From assembly GCA_030762175.1 (NCBI GenBank), contig CM060830.1, positions 48,012,501-48,076,500 on the forward strand: a stretch of 64,000 nt of DNA. The letters run 5' to 3'. The notes under the pieces were generated by a model. The model saw nothing but the letters and a program-made list of their open reading frames with translations. It was not told the DNA's origin and did no database searches. The stretch comes from Metallyticus violacea. Taxonomy: Eukaryota; Arthropoda; Insecta; Mantodea; Metallyticidae. Both the position numbers and the translations under genes were made by a program. Position 1 is the first letter of the stretch. Each line of letters opens with the position of its first letter. This document shows, in pieces, positions 46,919 through 59,541 of the stretch.

Positions 46919-47945
46919 TTGCTTCAAAACAGTGCAGTAGTTGAACTTCGCCAACATGGGGTAGTTGGTTACGCATTTTCATGTGTAAAAAATCACCGCG
47001 AATACGAGTCAGCTCGTTGCGTTTGTGCAGAATTTCGTTTGCAGTTCCCTGACCAATTGTCTCCTTACAGAAAAGCAATTCATGACGTAGCAAATAAATT
47101 TGATTCTCTGGATCAATGTACAAGAAAAAGCACAGTTTTAACAGAGGATAAACTAGAGGAAATTGGTGCAAACCTTGAACAAATTCACTTCCGAAATCAG
47201 CACAATAAATGGAAATTTCAGTGGTTTCTGCGCAAAGCAACAAAATTATTAAATCTCTAACTATACAAGTGTATGCGTGTCCATTGTTTAAAACAAGATG
47301 ACCTAGTAGCAAGTTTGTGTTATGGTGAGTGTTTTTTCTTCCTTCCTTCCTTCCTTCCTTCCTTCCTTCCTTCCTTCCTTCCTTCCTTCCTTCCTTCCTT
47401 CCTTCCTTCCTTTCTTCCCCGAACAACCAAAACATGCTACTAGTGTACCTAAAATCCACATGTGTACTAGAAATCCCTATTAAGATAAGAAAGTTGGAAT
47501 TGCGTGTGTTGTTAGCCCAAGGAGCATTATCAGTACGATTTTTTACGAGATGACAATAGATGTAGAAAGGCACAGAGGGGACATTTTGACCCCATTTTAT
47601 CAGCAACTTACAGAAATCATATGGGTGGTTTCAACAGGATTCTGCAACTGCTATTACAGCAGCGGAGCCCATGAAGAAAATTAAGCAAGTGTTTAAAAAA
47701 AGAGTAATTAGTGCTGGTGTATGGCCTTCTCGCTCACTAGATTTAACAGTGTGTGAGTTTTACCTTTGGAGTTGCCTGAAGGAGAGAGTTATAAAACAAA
47801 CCCTTACATATTGAAGGAATTAAACAAAAACATCGTAAATAAAATCAAAAGTATTACAGTGATTGGGCTTAAATATGTCAATCGGAATGTGTTTTCCCGA
47901 TACAATACCTGTTTACCTGAAGGGGGACGACATTTCCAGCATCTT
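46919..47945 (+). pseudogene. Transposase of DNA transposon 2 (broken)
   Basis: Would cut and rejoin DNA as an RNase H-fold DDE/D enzyme of the IS630-Tc1-mariner group. The N-terminal 113 codons are open (46919-47260) and hold the helix-turn-helix region plus TVLTEDKLEEIG. A stop follows KLLNL. After 47330 a CTTC tetranucleotide array interrupts the frame where the block around the first catalytic Asp is expected. Later blocks lie in two frames. The long minus-strand frame of 239 codons over the same region is antisense and kept open by the tetranucleotide repeat. Confidence 0.8.
47335..47415. repeat. (CTTC)n microsatellite inside the transposase
   Basis: About twenty CTTC units, nearly pure. 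It sits inside the decayed transposase of DNA transposon 2. Confidence 0.95.
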
Positions 47946-48089
47946 CTGTGAGGTAAGGTTTTATACAATTTTGGAAGCGAAGTTAAAGTATGTTATCGGG
48001 CGGCCGCAACAAGCCCAGCCGCCGAGAATCAAAACACTATGCTTACGGGATAGTTTTTATTAGAACGCCCTGTATATGTATATCAGGTG

Positions 48090-48720
48090 GTCGGCCGGCT
48101 AGTATATTCAGCAAAGGAATGCTATAGGCAGTTTGTAGTTCGGAAATCATTTGCAAAGGCCTCCATCCAGTATCTGGCAAATAAACTGCAATCCACGGAA
48201 GCATATCGAGAACGTCGGAAAAGGCGAGTCAGTATCAAGAGCTGCACAAAAAAGAAGCAACGCTGCTTGCATATCGTGTCACTGTGGAGTTGCAACATCC
48301 CAAAGAACAGAAAGAGGCTCAATGATTCAGCAGTTTATCAATGCAAATCTTGGAATATTGGACTGACCATGCCTCTCGCATGAAGTGTGGCTGCACCTAA
48401 GTGGGCGCTGAAACACTGCAATAAGCTAATGTGATTAGTAGAAACCATCTCATTATGCAGAGATACTTCATTAGGAAAACATTGAAGATGGTGACATTTC
48501 TAAAGAATTTTGGACCCCAAGGTATTTGCACACCAGATTTCTGAATGCTGAAAGGGACCTGTACAGGAAACCAAGGGACTCTCGTTGAACTGCAAGAAAA
48601 TATTCGGCGGGAAGTTAATCCTGTGATCCCAATATATTTGTGAATACTTTTAGCAACATGGAGAAGCGTGTGCATGCAGATATGATTAGTGCTTTCTATT
48701 AAATCACGACACTTTAAGAG
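48090..48720 (+). pseudogene. IS630/mariner-like transposase remnant 3
   Basis: Recognisable pieces follow the same order as the neighbour: FVVRKSFAKASIQYLANKLQ (N-terminal helix-turn-helix region), RVTVELQHPKEQKEAQ in a shifted frame, and near the end TLVELQENIRREVNPVIP followed by a match to the region just before the HFQHLL motif. The copy starts almost where DNA transposon 2 ends (about 12 bp apart). Different wording of the shared blocks shows it is a different subfamily, not a duplication. Confidence 0.65.
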
Positions 48721-48724
48721 TTTT

Positions 48725-49757
48725 TGGGACTTGAAGAAATAACGAGGGATACAAAAGTTTCCTATTAACTGTCTTCTTCAGTAACCAAAGCAGCACACAT
48801 TGTTGCAATTACAGCAGAATATTAATTATAGTTGTGTTCTCGCTGCCTTATGCTCTAAGCTGTTGACTCCAAACCATTTTCGAGTGATTAACTTTTACGA
48901 TTAGTGCGGACTTAATCAACATGAATGATTCACCTAACAACAAATGTCACAGATGAAAACATAACTCGTGTAGAGGACATAGTGATGAATGATTCACTAG
49001 TGACTTACAGCGAGACTAGAGCAGATGCCAAAATCCTGCACAAATGTCTTCTATTGAGGAGGCATTTGTTATCGTGGGTTTCCCCACAATCTTGCAGAAG
49101 AAAAATGAGCTGCAAGAGGAAAGAGGTGCCACCAAGAAATGATTCGTCAACAATGACAATTACTGACGTGTTTAATTCTCAGTTGATGAAAGATCCAGAT
49201 CCAGAACCAAAGAGGCAGTCGGTATACTGGATATTCCCAAGTTATCTCCCCCAGTAAATGCTAAACGATGTCGAAGTATAGACCAAAAGATGGTAGCCGA
49301 TTTCTTCCTAGAAAGGAGCCATATTGCAGTAATTCCATTTCCGGAACAAAAATAACCACTACCACATCATAGTTTCTTCTCCAAGTTTTTCAGAACAATT
49401 AACCAAAAATAAAGTCTGGGTTGCAAGAATTGTTGCTTTACCATCGAACGTACAGTTCTAAGAAGAGGGGCTGTGTCATCTCTAAAGAAGCATGGCATAG
49501 CTGCTTCCAAATTAGGTCTAGAAAATGTAACTTTGTATCAAGAACTAGGAACACTATTTAAAAAATAAATGGTCAGTTTTGCTGAGTTATGGCCTTCTAC
49601 TTGATGAAACCTGAAAATTTAAATAGCTACCTTGTTGCTCATATCAAATGTTAATGGATTACATGTGTTTATTTTAAAGTGTTAAGGCATAAACAGAGAT
49701 CAAGAGCGAGTTAAACACTCCAGAAACTTATGAGTAAAACGTAAAGAGAATTGCAAA
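48725..49757. other. Unannotated segment with an unknown frame
   Basis: A 110-codon frame at 48925-49257 is less AT-biased than most frames here (blocks ETRADAKILHKCLLLRRHLL and MKDPDPEPKRQSVYW). I do not recognise it. Its proximity to transposase remnants suggests another decayed transposon protein, but that is inference. Confidence 0.4.
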
Positions 49758-50595
49758 TACAGGTGTCCCACCTAAAACCGGTATGACGCACTGCGTTCAT
49801 AAATAGATGTTGGCCTTACTTCCATTCTCGTTCATATTTAAAATTTGACTACATTGCGCTCCGTTTATGTAATTGTTACAGTTCGACAGTTGAGTTTAAA
49901 AGTAATTGTCGTGAATAATGTGGAAGTGTTGTGAGAGAAATGGTTGAACACTGGTTACTTGGATCCCATGTTCTTCTTAATGACAGATGAAGCCTATGTT
50001 AACTCACAGAATAAGTGCAGATATTGATCGCAGGATGTCCACATATTCTTCTATCAGAGAAGATAGGCATGCAGTATGCAGTGACAGAAATGAGCCTTAC
50101 TTTTTTCCCATGAGATGACCAACAGCAGAAGAAATCTGCAGATCTTTAAATCGTTCTATTCACAATTATCAGAAAATGAAAATGAGTGTGGCGTCTTTCA
50201 ACAAGATGATGCCACTCATCCAACCCCAGTATGACCCTTATCAGCGAAGTGTATGCCCAAAACATGCTTGTCAGCAGTTAACATTCTGTGACTTTTTTTA
50301 TTTATGGAGAGCTCTGAAAGGCACAGTGATGCTAACAATATTCAGACGATATACCAACTGAAAGAAAACATTACAAATAAGATAAGTAACATCTTTCCTC
50401 AAGAATTACTAGTGTGAAACAGAATATTGTCATATGAGCGCATATGTCAATGGAGCGCACTTCCAGCACTAGTTATAAACCGGTAAGTCCTGTAACGTGA
50501 AATTTGCATAGGAAGTAATATAATATATTGATATTATTTTATATGAATGGCTGTGAGACAGTGAGACGTACCGGTTTTATGTGGGACGCTCTGTA
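49758..50595 (+). mobile_element. IS630/mariner-like DNA transposon 4, short, TIR to TIR
   Basis: The left end reads CAGGTGTCCCACCTAAAACC then GGTATGAC. The right end, reverse-complemented, reads CAGAGCGTCCCACATAAAAC then CGGTACGTC: inverted repeats of about 28 bp, each flanked by TA. At about 834 bp it is internally deleted. Transposase scraps include FLMTDEAYVNSQNK (first catalytic Asp in TDEA), a frame-shifted FQQDDATHPT with the second, and LTFCDFFYLWRALKGTV. The terminal scraps match the region before HFQHLL, which is missing. Confidence 0.85.
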
Positions 50596-50599
50596 TAAG

Positions 50600-53375
50600 T
50601 AAACAGAACTTAATTTTTAGTTTCTCCGTGTTAAATTACTTAATGATTTACTAAACATTTAATTGAATAACCTATATTTATAATATTTCCTCCCAATTTC
50701 TTTTATTATTCTTATTCTAAGAGCAATGAAGATTTACATTTGGAAAGAAATATGTACCCCAACAAAAACTAATGCATTTAATTTACATACTATCTAAACG
50801 AGGTAATTCTTTAATGAATTGATTTTTAATTCCATCGTTAGCCACTAAGTACTTTTGTACGCTTCTTCTCGAGGAAGAAACTTTTCGTCCGCTATCTCAA
50901 ACATTACGACTGGTATTGAAGTATTTTTCTCGCCAACTTGTTAAACCCTCCTTTATCGTCCTGTCTCAGCACGCGCACCCTAGAGGAAACGAAAAGCGGC
51001 ACCGAGGTATAAAGACAAAATCCTACAAGTTTGAAACTCTTGTAATGACTTGCGGGAACAGAAACGATGGGTCATAAGCAGCTCCCGCCCTTCTGAAGAA
51101 TAGAGCGGAAGTGCGGGAAGAGGGGGGACAATCAAGTGCACAGCGGGAACAAAGATAGAGGGTCCTTGAGCAACAATGGCTGTTGAAACGGGGTACCGAC
51201 GCCGGAAGTTCAGGGGTCAAGAGATGGACAAGGAATCATGTTCCGGAACATGTTCTATGCACGTGTGTTCAGTTTTGTTCGTAGTTCCAAACAACACAAA
51301 CATTTATAGGTACAAGAACATGTAATTTCAGTTTAAAGTTGATTAGAAGCAACTAAACTAAATTTTAGACTAGCTTTTTCCAAGATTCATATTAATATTT
51401 TCAGCCAACCATGACAAATGTATATATTTGCATAATAATATCGTTGTAAAAGTTCAGATTAAGGCCCCATTCGTATTCAAAATGAAATATAAACACTAGA
51501 TGCTATGTATTGTAATGGAACCGTTCACAACGAATCACGAAAACATAAAAATAAACGTACAATTAGACGTAAACTTAGAAACTTTTGCGTCTACGTCTAA
51601 AGGAAAACTTAAGGAATCAGTCAATCAGAATGCATTACTGCTTTCTTCACCGTTGACAGAATGGCGAAAGATTAATTGCATTATATCAAAGCAATGTTTG
51701 CTTACATGACACTGAGACACAGGGCTAGAGGCAGGGGCATTCGATTAACACTACATTTAAAATAATATCAAATTGATCAAGCTTCATTCTCATGTACTTT
51801 CGTAACTGCTTTGGGTCATTTTCTCTCATTTCGCGTAATACATTATGGAAATCCCCTTGATCAATTCTTCTTTGATTTAGGGGAAGAACCCACCGAAATG
51901 ATCGACATTTAAATAATACATTACTCCTATCAAATTAGTTACTGTACATAAACGCTACCGCCATCTGTTCAGAAGCAGCCATTTTCAAACAGCTGTTAGT
52001 TGATGTTCGCTTGTTCTTTTTTTACGTTTGAGTCTTTCATTGTGAATGCGTACATAGTACTAAGTTTGCATGTTGCGTCTTATTTTATTATATTGAGTTT
52101 AACTTTCATTGTAAAAGGGGTCTTAGTTTCCCTGTCAAGTGACGGTATAAGGTGGCTCTTAATATCTTTCTCACGATTAAGAATATCTGAAAAATGGTAT
52201 AAAGTTGAGATATTTTTGTTCATATTGATTAATTTTGTGTTATATAAGGTAAATAACTATGTTTACCAACCTATATTGCTTTGCAAATTAAGATATATCA
52301 AGAGTGCTTAACGTAATCTCCCGCCTGTAACCCATTCCGATAAAAAAAATCTCCAGATAAGAAAATTAATTGAGAACATGAAATTTCCGAACTTTTTAAT
52401 TACCTTTCCATTCTCTTAGGGGATGGAATCAGACAGTAGATGTCAAATGTTTATTTGTCACTCGTTAAAAGGAATAAAATTAGGAAGTAAGTTCTGGCCT
52501 TTATGTTAATAACTTAACAACCTCGCTCACTTTTTCATTTAATATGTTTACCCATTTTCATGCCGTCTTTAACTCGTGTTAAAAACCTATTTCGGCTCCT
52601 TGAATATAGCTAGAATCTTTCTTCTTAATCGCCCATAATCCATTACCACAGGGACTGTCAATTTAAATTTAATTCTTTATCATTATATGTCTTTCTTAGT
52701 GTTCGTTTTATAGTTGCGCACACATTCTGAAACTTCTTGTCTTCGTTAAAAGTAATGCAAAAAAGTAAAATCACTCCTTAGAGTGCAATACTTTTCCAGG
52801 ATTTGATCATCAATTTTAATTTTTTTATACTCTTTTTCAATTAAATTTGTTAGATTTATTAAAATTTGTGACCTATTTTCTAATGCTTCCAAAACGATAC
52901 ACCATCATTATATATAAAGATGTATTCTTAATCATTTTATTTCCTACCGGAGCTTTTTTTTTTTTTTCTTCCCAACTCCTAATGATATCTGTATATGTTA
53001 AAAGATTGGGTGAATCTATATCATTGTCTTGTCTTACTACCTGATTATCAAAATTTTCCCTTACATAATTAGGGATGTCGAGAATAAAATATGTTCCATT
53101 ATTCAGCTTTTAAACGCATTTTATCAGATGATTTGGGTATCAGATGATATGGGTATCCGCAATGTAGCATTATTTTCCAAAGGCGATCTCAGTTAACTTG
53201 CTTTTTCCAAGTCTATGAATGTTAGGTAGGATGGTATATTCATTCATTCTACTTACAGAAACTATTAAATACCGCATTGAAGTTGTTCATCCTCTGTAAC
53301 TATGTATTAGTTCTTTAAAGCTGTTCCCACTTTAATTTCATCTTTTACTGGACCTGTCAATATCTCTTTTCCCTA
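50600..53375. other. Long unannotated segment
   Basis: No recognised gene. 50930-51260 is GC-richer than average without a usable frame. A 103-codon hydrophobic plus frame at 52000-52311 starts with MMFACSFFTFESF and could be read as membrane segments, but it is composition-driven and unsupported. 52600-53375 may be a further part of the LINE that follows, though no motif was found. Confidence 0.4.
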
Positions 53376-53379
53376 TGAG

Positions 53380-53735
53380 TTGATGAGAATGTATTCATTT
53401 CGGATATCATCTTGGTCTAGTCTATTAACACGTTCTTTCCAATTTTGTCTTTAAGATTTTTTTTATTCAGAACTGAAAATATGATAAGATTCCTTCTCAT
53501 AGCTTCATTTGGAAATCTATCCCGTCATGTAAAGTTTTTTACTGACCGAAGAAATTTTATTCCGAGTGCTACGAATATTTTCATTACATTTATTCAGAAT
53601 TCAATGCCATAGAGAAAAGTGAATACCGCTGGTATTGTATGTAACAAATACTAGTTTATTTGCCTTTTTAATGCCATTGCCTTAGTTTCTTCATTTGAAA
53701 TTTTGAAGTTATATCTTGTGTGGATCTGACTGCGT
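53380..53735 (-). pseudogene. LINE reverse transcriptase C-terminal fragment
   Basis: Minus-strand translation gives RYNFKISNEETKAMALKR (the KISxxKTKxMAFKG block of RTE-type reverse transcriptases). After a deletion of the YGxExW region it continues with GIKFLRSVKNFT, a stop, then RDRFPNEAMRRNLIIFSVLN, matching the ...MRFLRxxxGxTxxDRxRNExIRxxLxxxSIxxxI block. Dead. Different from the 9.3-kb fragment in wording, so likely a different subfamily. Confidence 0.8.
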
Positions 53736-54002
53736 TTTTTAAATACACCTGTTTAGAAAGAAAAAGAAATCTATGAAAATGTATTCCATTAAAGAGGTTT
53801 AATATCTAGCAGGATGCGCATCACAAGGGCTTCTAAGATGGCCAAATCATAATTTAATAGCCCAAAAGTAAATATTTACATTTGAACTATGTCTCTAGTT
53901 ATTTATCTGCATTTGGCGGGAAAAATTTTATCAAGAAGCGTGAAAAAATAATGGCGGACATCAATGACACGCTCAAAATGACCAAAAATGCTCTCTTTAT
54001 TA

Positions 54003-54274
54003 ATTTTTAATGGTATTTTAACACCCGTTTTTATTACTGAGGCACCACAGGCAGTGGGCATTCATGTTACACAAGATGAAATGCATATTGGGAAAGTATC
54101 ATTTTAAGGAAAGAACGTTCCAGGCCATGTTTGAGGTACCTCACCAGAATTTGCCATTTATGACTGAGGAAAACCTGGAAAAACCTGTCAGGGAGGGCAG
54201 TCCTAGCGGGATTCGAGCGCCAGGCCTTTCGCATATGAGTCCGCGCCTTAACGACCTTGGTCACCATTGGCGGT
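54003..54274 (-). repeat. SINE-B copy 7
   Basis: Minus-strand full-length copy, more diverged: the head ends ACCGCCAATGGTGACCAAGG on the right, box B is GCGCTCGAATCCCGC, the body has TTCCAGGTTTTCCTCAGTC, and the 3' end is GTTAAAATACCATTAAAAA. No clear duplication. Plus- and minus-strand frames over it are artefacts. Confidence 0.9.
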
Positions 54275-54279
54275 CCTCT

Positions 54280-55595
54280 TTTCTGATGAGAATGCTGCAC
54301 AAAAGAAGAGAAATATAATATATATAAAGCAATAAAATACATGCAAAGAGCTCCGAGAGAGCTAAGAAGCATTTTTCGGAAAGTAATTATTGCATTATCA
54401 TTGATGATTTAGAAATAGTGGGAAGCAAGAGGTACAAACAAAGCGGCATTTATACGACATGTCGGAAGATGATGTGAATACGTTAAGTGTTTCAACAAAA
54501 TTCAGTTCCGGCTCACAAATCACAAATAACTCAGGAATTCATCGCGGGACTTGTAACGTAGACTTGAACAGGATTGACTTTTGAGTACAAAGTTTGGACC
54601 TTCTCAAGAGAATGTCACACATAAGCCTGTTAAGTGATAACTGAAGAAATAGAAACTACTCAGTGGCAGCTGAAGAACAAAGAGAAGTCCATCTCACTTT
54701 CTTTTACAGCTGTCTTCGAGTCCTATGATAAAGTACAGAAGGGGCACCATCTCTGGCAAGTTTTAGAGCTTTACCAACTTTGGAATCCACTATCACAGGG
54801 GATGAAGTGATGGTTCTTTATGATGATCCTCTTTTCTAAAGAAAATTCATGGAATGTCACAAACCAACAGAAGCACAGGCAAGACAAATCAAGGTCACTC
54901 GGTTCCCGAAGATCATGTTCGAGGTTTTCGGGAAACTCTCTCTACTGAGTTTGACGACACAAAGAACAAACGGGGAATGTTAAGACATGTGTCCCGCATG
55001 CTTCAATCCATACAACTGCTGTTTCGGAGGCTGTAGTGAAGGGCTGTGGCTTACAAGTACCTATGTCTAGCACAGATGACTGCCATATTTGAGCTTTTTG
55101 ATAAACATTTAGTTCCTAATTTTTAAATGAATGAGGATTCAATTTTGAACATTGATATAGTTAATTTGTATACTGTATTTTCTTAGAGCTCTGTAAAGAG
55201 TAATATTCTTCATCAAGTGATCCTTAATGATGAGCAGAAAAAAAAAGGACTAGAGACTCTACCACATCCCAAATCAGTGTTTTCAGAACTGAGTGATAAG
55301 AATTTATGACCCTCTAAATACTCCAACTAACTCGTCTTTACGTTTACCTCTGAGGTAACTAATAAAGAAGGTGTGCAAAACAAAACCATATATTTTGTAA
55401 ATACTGAGGCATTAATGCTGGATACTTTAGAGAAATATGTTAAATGTTATGTTAAGGTTTTGGTTTTAATTTAAATTTATGCTTTGATTGAATTCAAATT
55501 TTCAGAAAAACTAGACAAACATGTCTTAATGTTCAATATTTAAAAAATGAGCAAATTAAATTAGAAATACTACTTGTTTAAACAACAGCTGTAAA
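54280..55595. other. Unannotated segment
   Basis: GC-moderate sequence at 54640-55060 with a 60-codon frame (54854-55036). No motif recognised; it may be a decayed element. The remainder is AT-rich. Confidence 0.4.
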
Positions 55596-55599
55596 TGGT

Positions 55600-56480
55600 A
55601 CATTTTGTGCATATTCATGTGGATTGTTGTGTTAATATTTTGTTAGATATCCTTTTGATTTTATTACTGCGTGGATTTTTCGTGGAATTGAGTTCTGGCC
55701 TCTAGCAGTTCAATCTTGTTACGTGACACCAAAACTTTCAGCTTTGACCACAAGTTTCAATCGGGTTGAGATCAGGACTGGTCCCTGGCCAAGGGAGGAG
55801 AGTAATCAGATGGTTCCTGAACCATTTCTGATTGATTCGAGCGGTATACCACTTTGCGCTATCCTGCTGGAAGATGCATCGTAGATTGTCATCTTTTGGG
55901 CATTAGTGTTGCCCTCTAACACTGCTAGGTGCGCACCATGCTTTGCCACGGTACCCCATACCATGGCGCTGACAGGATGCTTCATAGTGGCGGTGGCGCA
56001 CAGCGAAGCATAAACGTGATGCAATAACTTCCAAAGATGTTGATCTTTGTTCTATCGCTCCAAATGACTTTACCCCGGTCTTCTGTGTGCTAAAACCCAC
56101 TCCACACGCTTTTACTTTTATTTTTGTTTGAGATAAGATCTTGGAATCCTCGCTCGCTCACAGACCATTTTCGCAAAGTTTTTGTCTGATTGTTCGGTCA
56201 GAGACTTGAAGCCCAGAAGTTCTCAAAATGGCATTTATATCTTTTGCCATACGTCGGCGCTCTTGTAGAGAAAGGCGGCAGATTCTGCTGCAGTCTTGAG
56301 TCGCTAGTTTTGGTTTCCTGCTATTTCTTAGAGACTGGACTCGCAGTTATTTCGTATCGCCTTACAAACTTTCTTATATCTAATTTTGTAGCGTCACCAT
56401 CCACCTTTTCGCTACTTCTTCACGAAGTGTTACTACCTACCAATCAGCGTGTTTTGTCTTAGGAACCATTATTTCAAATT
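55600..56480 (-). pseudogene. Tc1-like transposase remnant (D34E)
   Basis: Minus-strand blocks from N to C: a paired-like DNA-binding region near 56450-56250, a VIWSDRTKIN block with the first catalytic Asp near 56060, a glycine-rich HGMGYRGKAW-like block, IFQQDSAKWYTARINQKWF with the second Asp, and LPWPGTSPDLNPIE with the catalytic Glu. Exactly 34 residues lie between the second Asp and the Glu, the Tc1 DD34E signature. Several frameshifts and a stop after ETCGQS. Inverted repeats of the element were not clearly found. Confidence 0.88.
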
Positions 56481-56489
56481 AAAGGATCA

Positions 56490-58985
56490 CTTTTCAACTC
56501 AATCTGAAAGATGCTCACTTCACAAAAGTTAGTTACCGACTGCTACGCAACAACGTTGATCACACTTGAATTAGGTACTTAGACAATACAACAATTGAAC
56601 ACAAGATCTCTGTTGGTTGAAAATACAATAATTACACAACAATTATGTTGCTGCTGCAGAAAGATGAAGTTACTGAATGATGTTAATTAAGCTTGTTTCT
56701 AATATTTATACAGAATGTAGTACGTTTCACCTGTCTTAAAGATAATAAATATGAATATAGAAACATTGTAAACAAAATAAAAGCGCCATCTGTTGATTTA
56801 GCACAACACAATCTCTATATATCTTGGAAGATTTGTCCAGAACTGATGCCACCACTGTATATGTTAGAAGATTGTTTCAGGAAGAATAGCGGGTGAAGAG
56901 AGCATTTTTACAGATGTGCCATAAATGTATGAACAACAAAAAGGGTTTGTTTTAGAATCTGCACTTCTAAATGGATAGATGCAGTTTATGTGTAGTACCG
57001 CCAATGATCAGAGAGTGTAATTGACACCTAACGGCGAGATCGCCCATAGTGAAAGTGCCGCACACCCGGTCAACGATTCTATGAATCACCCTGTTTTTAA
57101 AGCTTGCCATTCATTCTGTATAGTTAATGCGGCAATCAGCGGAGCAGAAACGGTAGGAAACTAGGCATATCAGCTCTCTCTCGTGATTTGCATTGTTCGT
57201 GACAATGCTGGGCATGGCTTTACTGCTGATGGAACGCCTCCCTCTATAACCGCCTGATTTCCTTCAAAGCTCTCAGTTAAATACTCATCATAAAATGCAC
57301 CACAGATTTCTCTCGCTGCGCAATCTAATCCCCTATCTCCCTTCTTCCATCAGCCCTGATGGAATCGATGTGTTATGACGTCATAAAGCACCGCGTGCTG
57401 GAAAGAGGACAGCACAGACACTTTCTCTTATCCTACCTGATGACCGCCTCTCAAGAGATCCTCGGTAAAGCGATCAAATGCGAAAAAGAAATATATTCAT
57501 ACGCGTTCACAATCCATCCCCCCGTTCCATATTTAAGGGATGAATAGAGAAGCCCAATAGGTGAGGTTTTCCTGCTGTTACAGGGGTTCCCGTAAATACA
57601 GTGTCTACCAAAGGTTTAAAAACACGTTACTATTACTACCATCCATTATGTCACAAGGGCTTCTAGTAATGATGGAAGGCTAGAAGGAACTCAGAGAAGG
57701 GGTGTTTACAAGCAAAGTCAATTGAACTGTTTGAGATGTTCTAGGACAACAAATATATAAAATAATGTTTATATACATGTAAATTAAAATAAGAAGCAAA
57801 TTTACATAATATATTAACTTTAAAGTAAATAATGAAACAAGATATGCTCGCTTTTATTTGAAGATTGCTGGAGTTGCAACTTAATTGTGGATTTGATTGT
57901 CTTTTTTTGAAGATGATTGACAAAGTATTAAATTTTCATCTATAATATATTTTAAAATAACTAGTCTAGATGTAACAAAACACTTTCACACATGCCCTCT
58001 TGAAGTATAAAGTATTAGTAAACTAAATAAATAAACAGGAAGATTGGGTTAGACTTCATCTCTAGCTATGAATAATATTATTCACAAAATTTGTATAATT
58101 ATGAGTGATGTGAATATTTTCAAATATTCTAAAAATAGCTCAAAATAATATTTCACAAATTCAACATTTTAAAATCTTATTGATTATCTTGCTAAGTAGA
58201 TAAGCAATTTTCTACCTACGCCATTCTGCAGATTCTTTTATTAATTTACACGTACAGTCGTTATTTTCTGCTAGGAAGATGAATGGAATTTAGGATCACT
58301 GCCAATTTATTTGGAAGTTTGTTGTGATGCCAGTTCTCGCTAAAGTGCATTTCGAATAACCATTTTACATCAAAACTTTCCTGAGGATTTATAAATTCAT
58401 TTGTAATGGTTGAAGGTTTTTGGAAGCATTAGAGCAATATGGATTTTTTTTTCTTTTAGTTACGCATTTAAAGAAGTATAAGTTATGCCTATAACAGTTC
58501 CCATTGTTGTGTTCATTTTAGTAAGTCTCTAAGGAATTTTAAATGCCAAGCGTTTATTGACTTCAATATCTTACCTGCTTCAGTCTTCCAATAAAATATT
58601 TCACGCTCTTTCGTTTCGACCACCACTACAAGACAGTTTTTGATTATTTGGATGTAATTTTGGGATTCTTATCTGTATTTTTAATTTTTTTAACAAAACC
58701 CAAGTAAACTGTCAAGTAGAATGAAAGAATGATCTTGAATTGGAAACCTCAACAGTTCAAGATGCTTGAAAAAGCCCTTAGCAACCATGGCGAGAAAAGT
58801 TTTGTTTAAATTCTGCCCATCACATCCATTAGCAAATAAACGAATCTTTTAATTACTTCCACATTTAGCTTCTACAGAGAATAGAACGTACATGAAAGTA
58901 GTTTTTTTACCCATTTCAATAAGAGGATTAAAGTCTTTGGGCTTCAATTTGAAGTTTCATTTCTATTTTCTTTTTCAAGCATAAT
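56490..58985. other. Long unannotated segment
   Basis: 57000-57560 is less AT-rich and holds a 62-codon frame (57359-57547) without a known motif. The phrase TGAATCACCCTG near 57083 looks like a transposon end, but no partner was found. The rest is AT-rich. Confidence 0.45.
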
Positions 58986-58986
58986 A

Positions 58987-59041
58987 TAATAATAATAATA
59001 ATAATAATACCAATAATAATAATAATAATAATAATAATAAT
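58987..59041. repeat. (AAT)n microsatellite
   Basis: About seventeen AAT units with one CCAAT interruption. Confidence 0.95.
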
Positions 59042-59541
59042 TCTAGAGGGTACAGTGTGGAAACAAATCATAGTTTTCGTTGTTGCGAAACTTGTTTAGT
59101 CAAAGTCATAATTTTTTACACTAAATCACATCTTCTACATAATCCTCCAAACAAAGAGTACTTAAAGCCTTTATTTGAGTTGTGGAAAACACTCGTTGAG
59201 GAGGAAGTCAAGTGTCAAATCAGGCTATCAACTTTCTCCGATTGAAGTTCACTTACTCTCTGGTCATGGCGTCCAAGGTCATCTCATATTTCTCCGTTGT
59301 CTTCGCAGGTATGTGTGAATGGCAGCAGTAGTTGCATTTTCAGTTCTTCAGGAGCATGGGGCTTGTTACTTACGAGGACTGTTCAACAAAGAAGTATCGT
59401 CTTTTTTTACAACTATAATTTCTTTGACAAAATTTGTGCTTTACTATATTTTGTCAACAAAATGCATAATGCACACGTGATACTTCTGGTATCTTGTGAG
59501 AGGTGTGCAAGTTGAGACATGTTCACTTCCATCTTCTGCAA

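Larger units (their letters stand above)
46808..48078 (+). mobile_element. IS630/mariner-like DNA transposon 2, TIR to TIR
   Basis: The left end contains ATAAAAACTATCCTGTATG and ATGTTTTGAAACCCATCGGC. The right end, reverse-complemented, begins TACAGGGCGTTCTAATAAAA and continues ACTATCCCGTAAGC and GTGTTTTGATTCTCGGCGGC. These are matching inverted ends of about 55 bp. Between them a transposase is traceable in order: a DUF4817-like N-terminus, TVLTEDKLEEIGANLEQIH, RKATKLLNL then a stop, VHCLKQDDLVASLC, RGDILTPFYQQLTE, VISAGVWPSRSLDLTVCEF and RHFQHLL at the end. The element is dead. Confidence 0.85.

Noticed and set aside
46887..47606. Longest open frame in the window (239 codons, minus strand)
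   Set aside because: It is antisense to a recognisable transposase and stays open through the CTTC/GAAG repeat. Low complexity, no domain.
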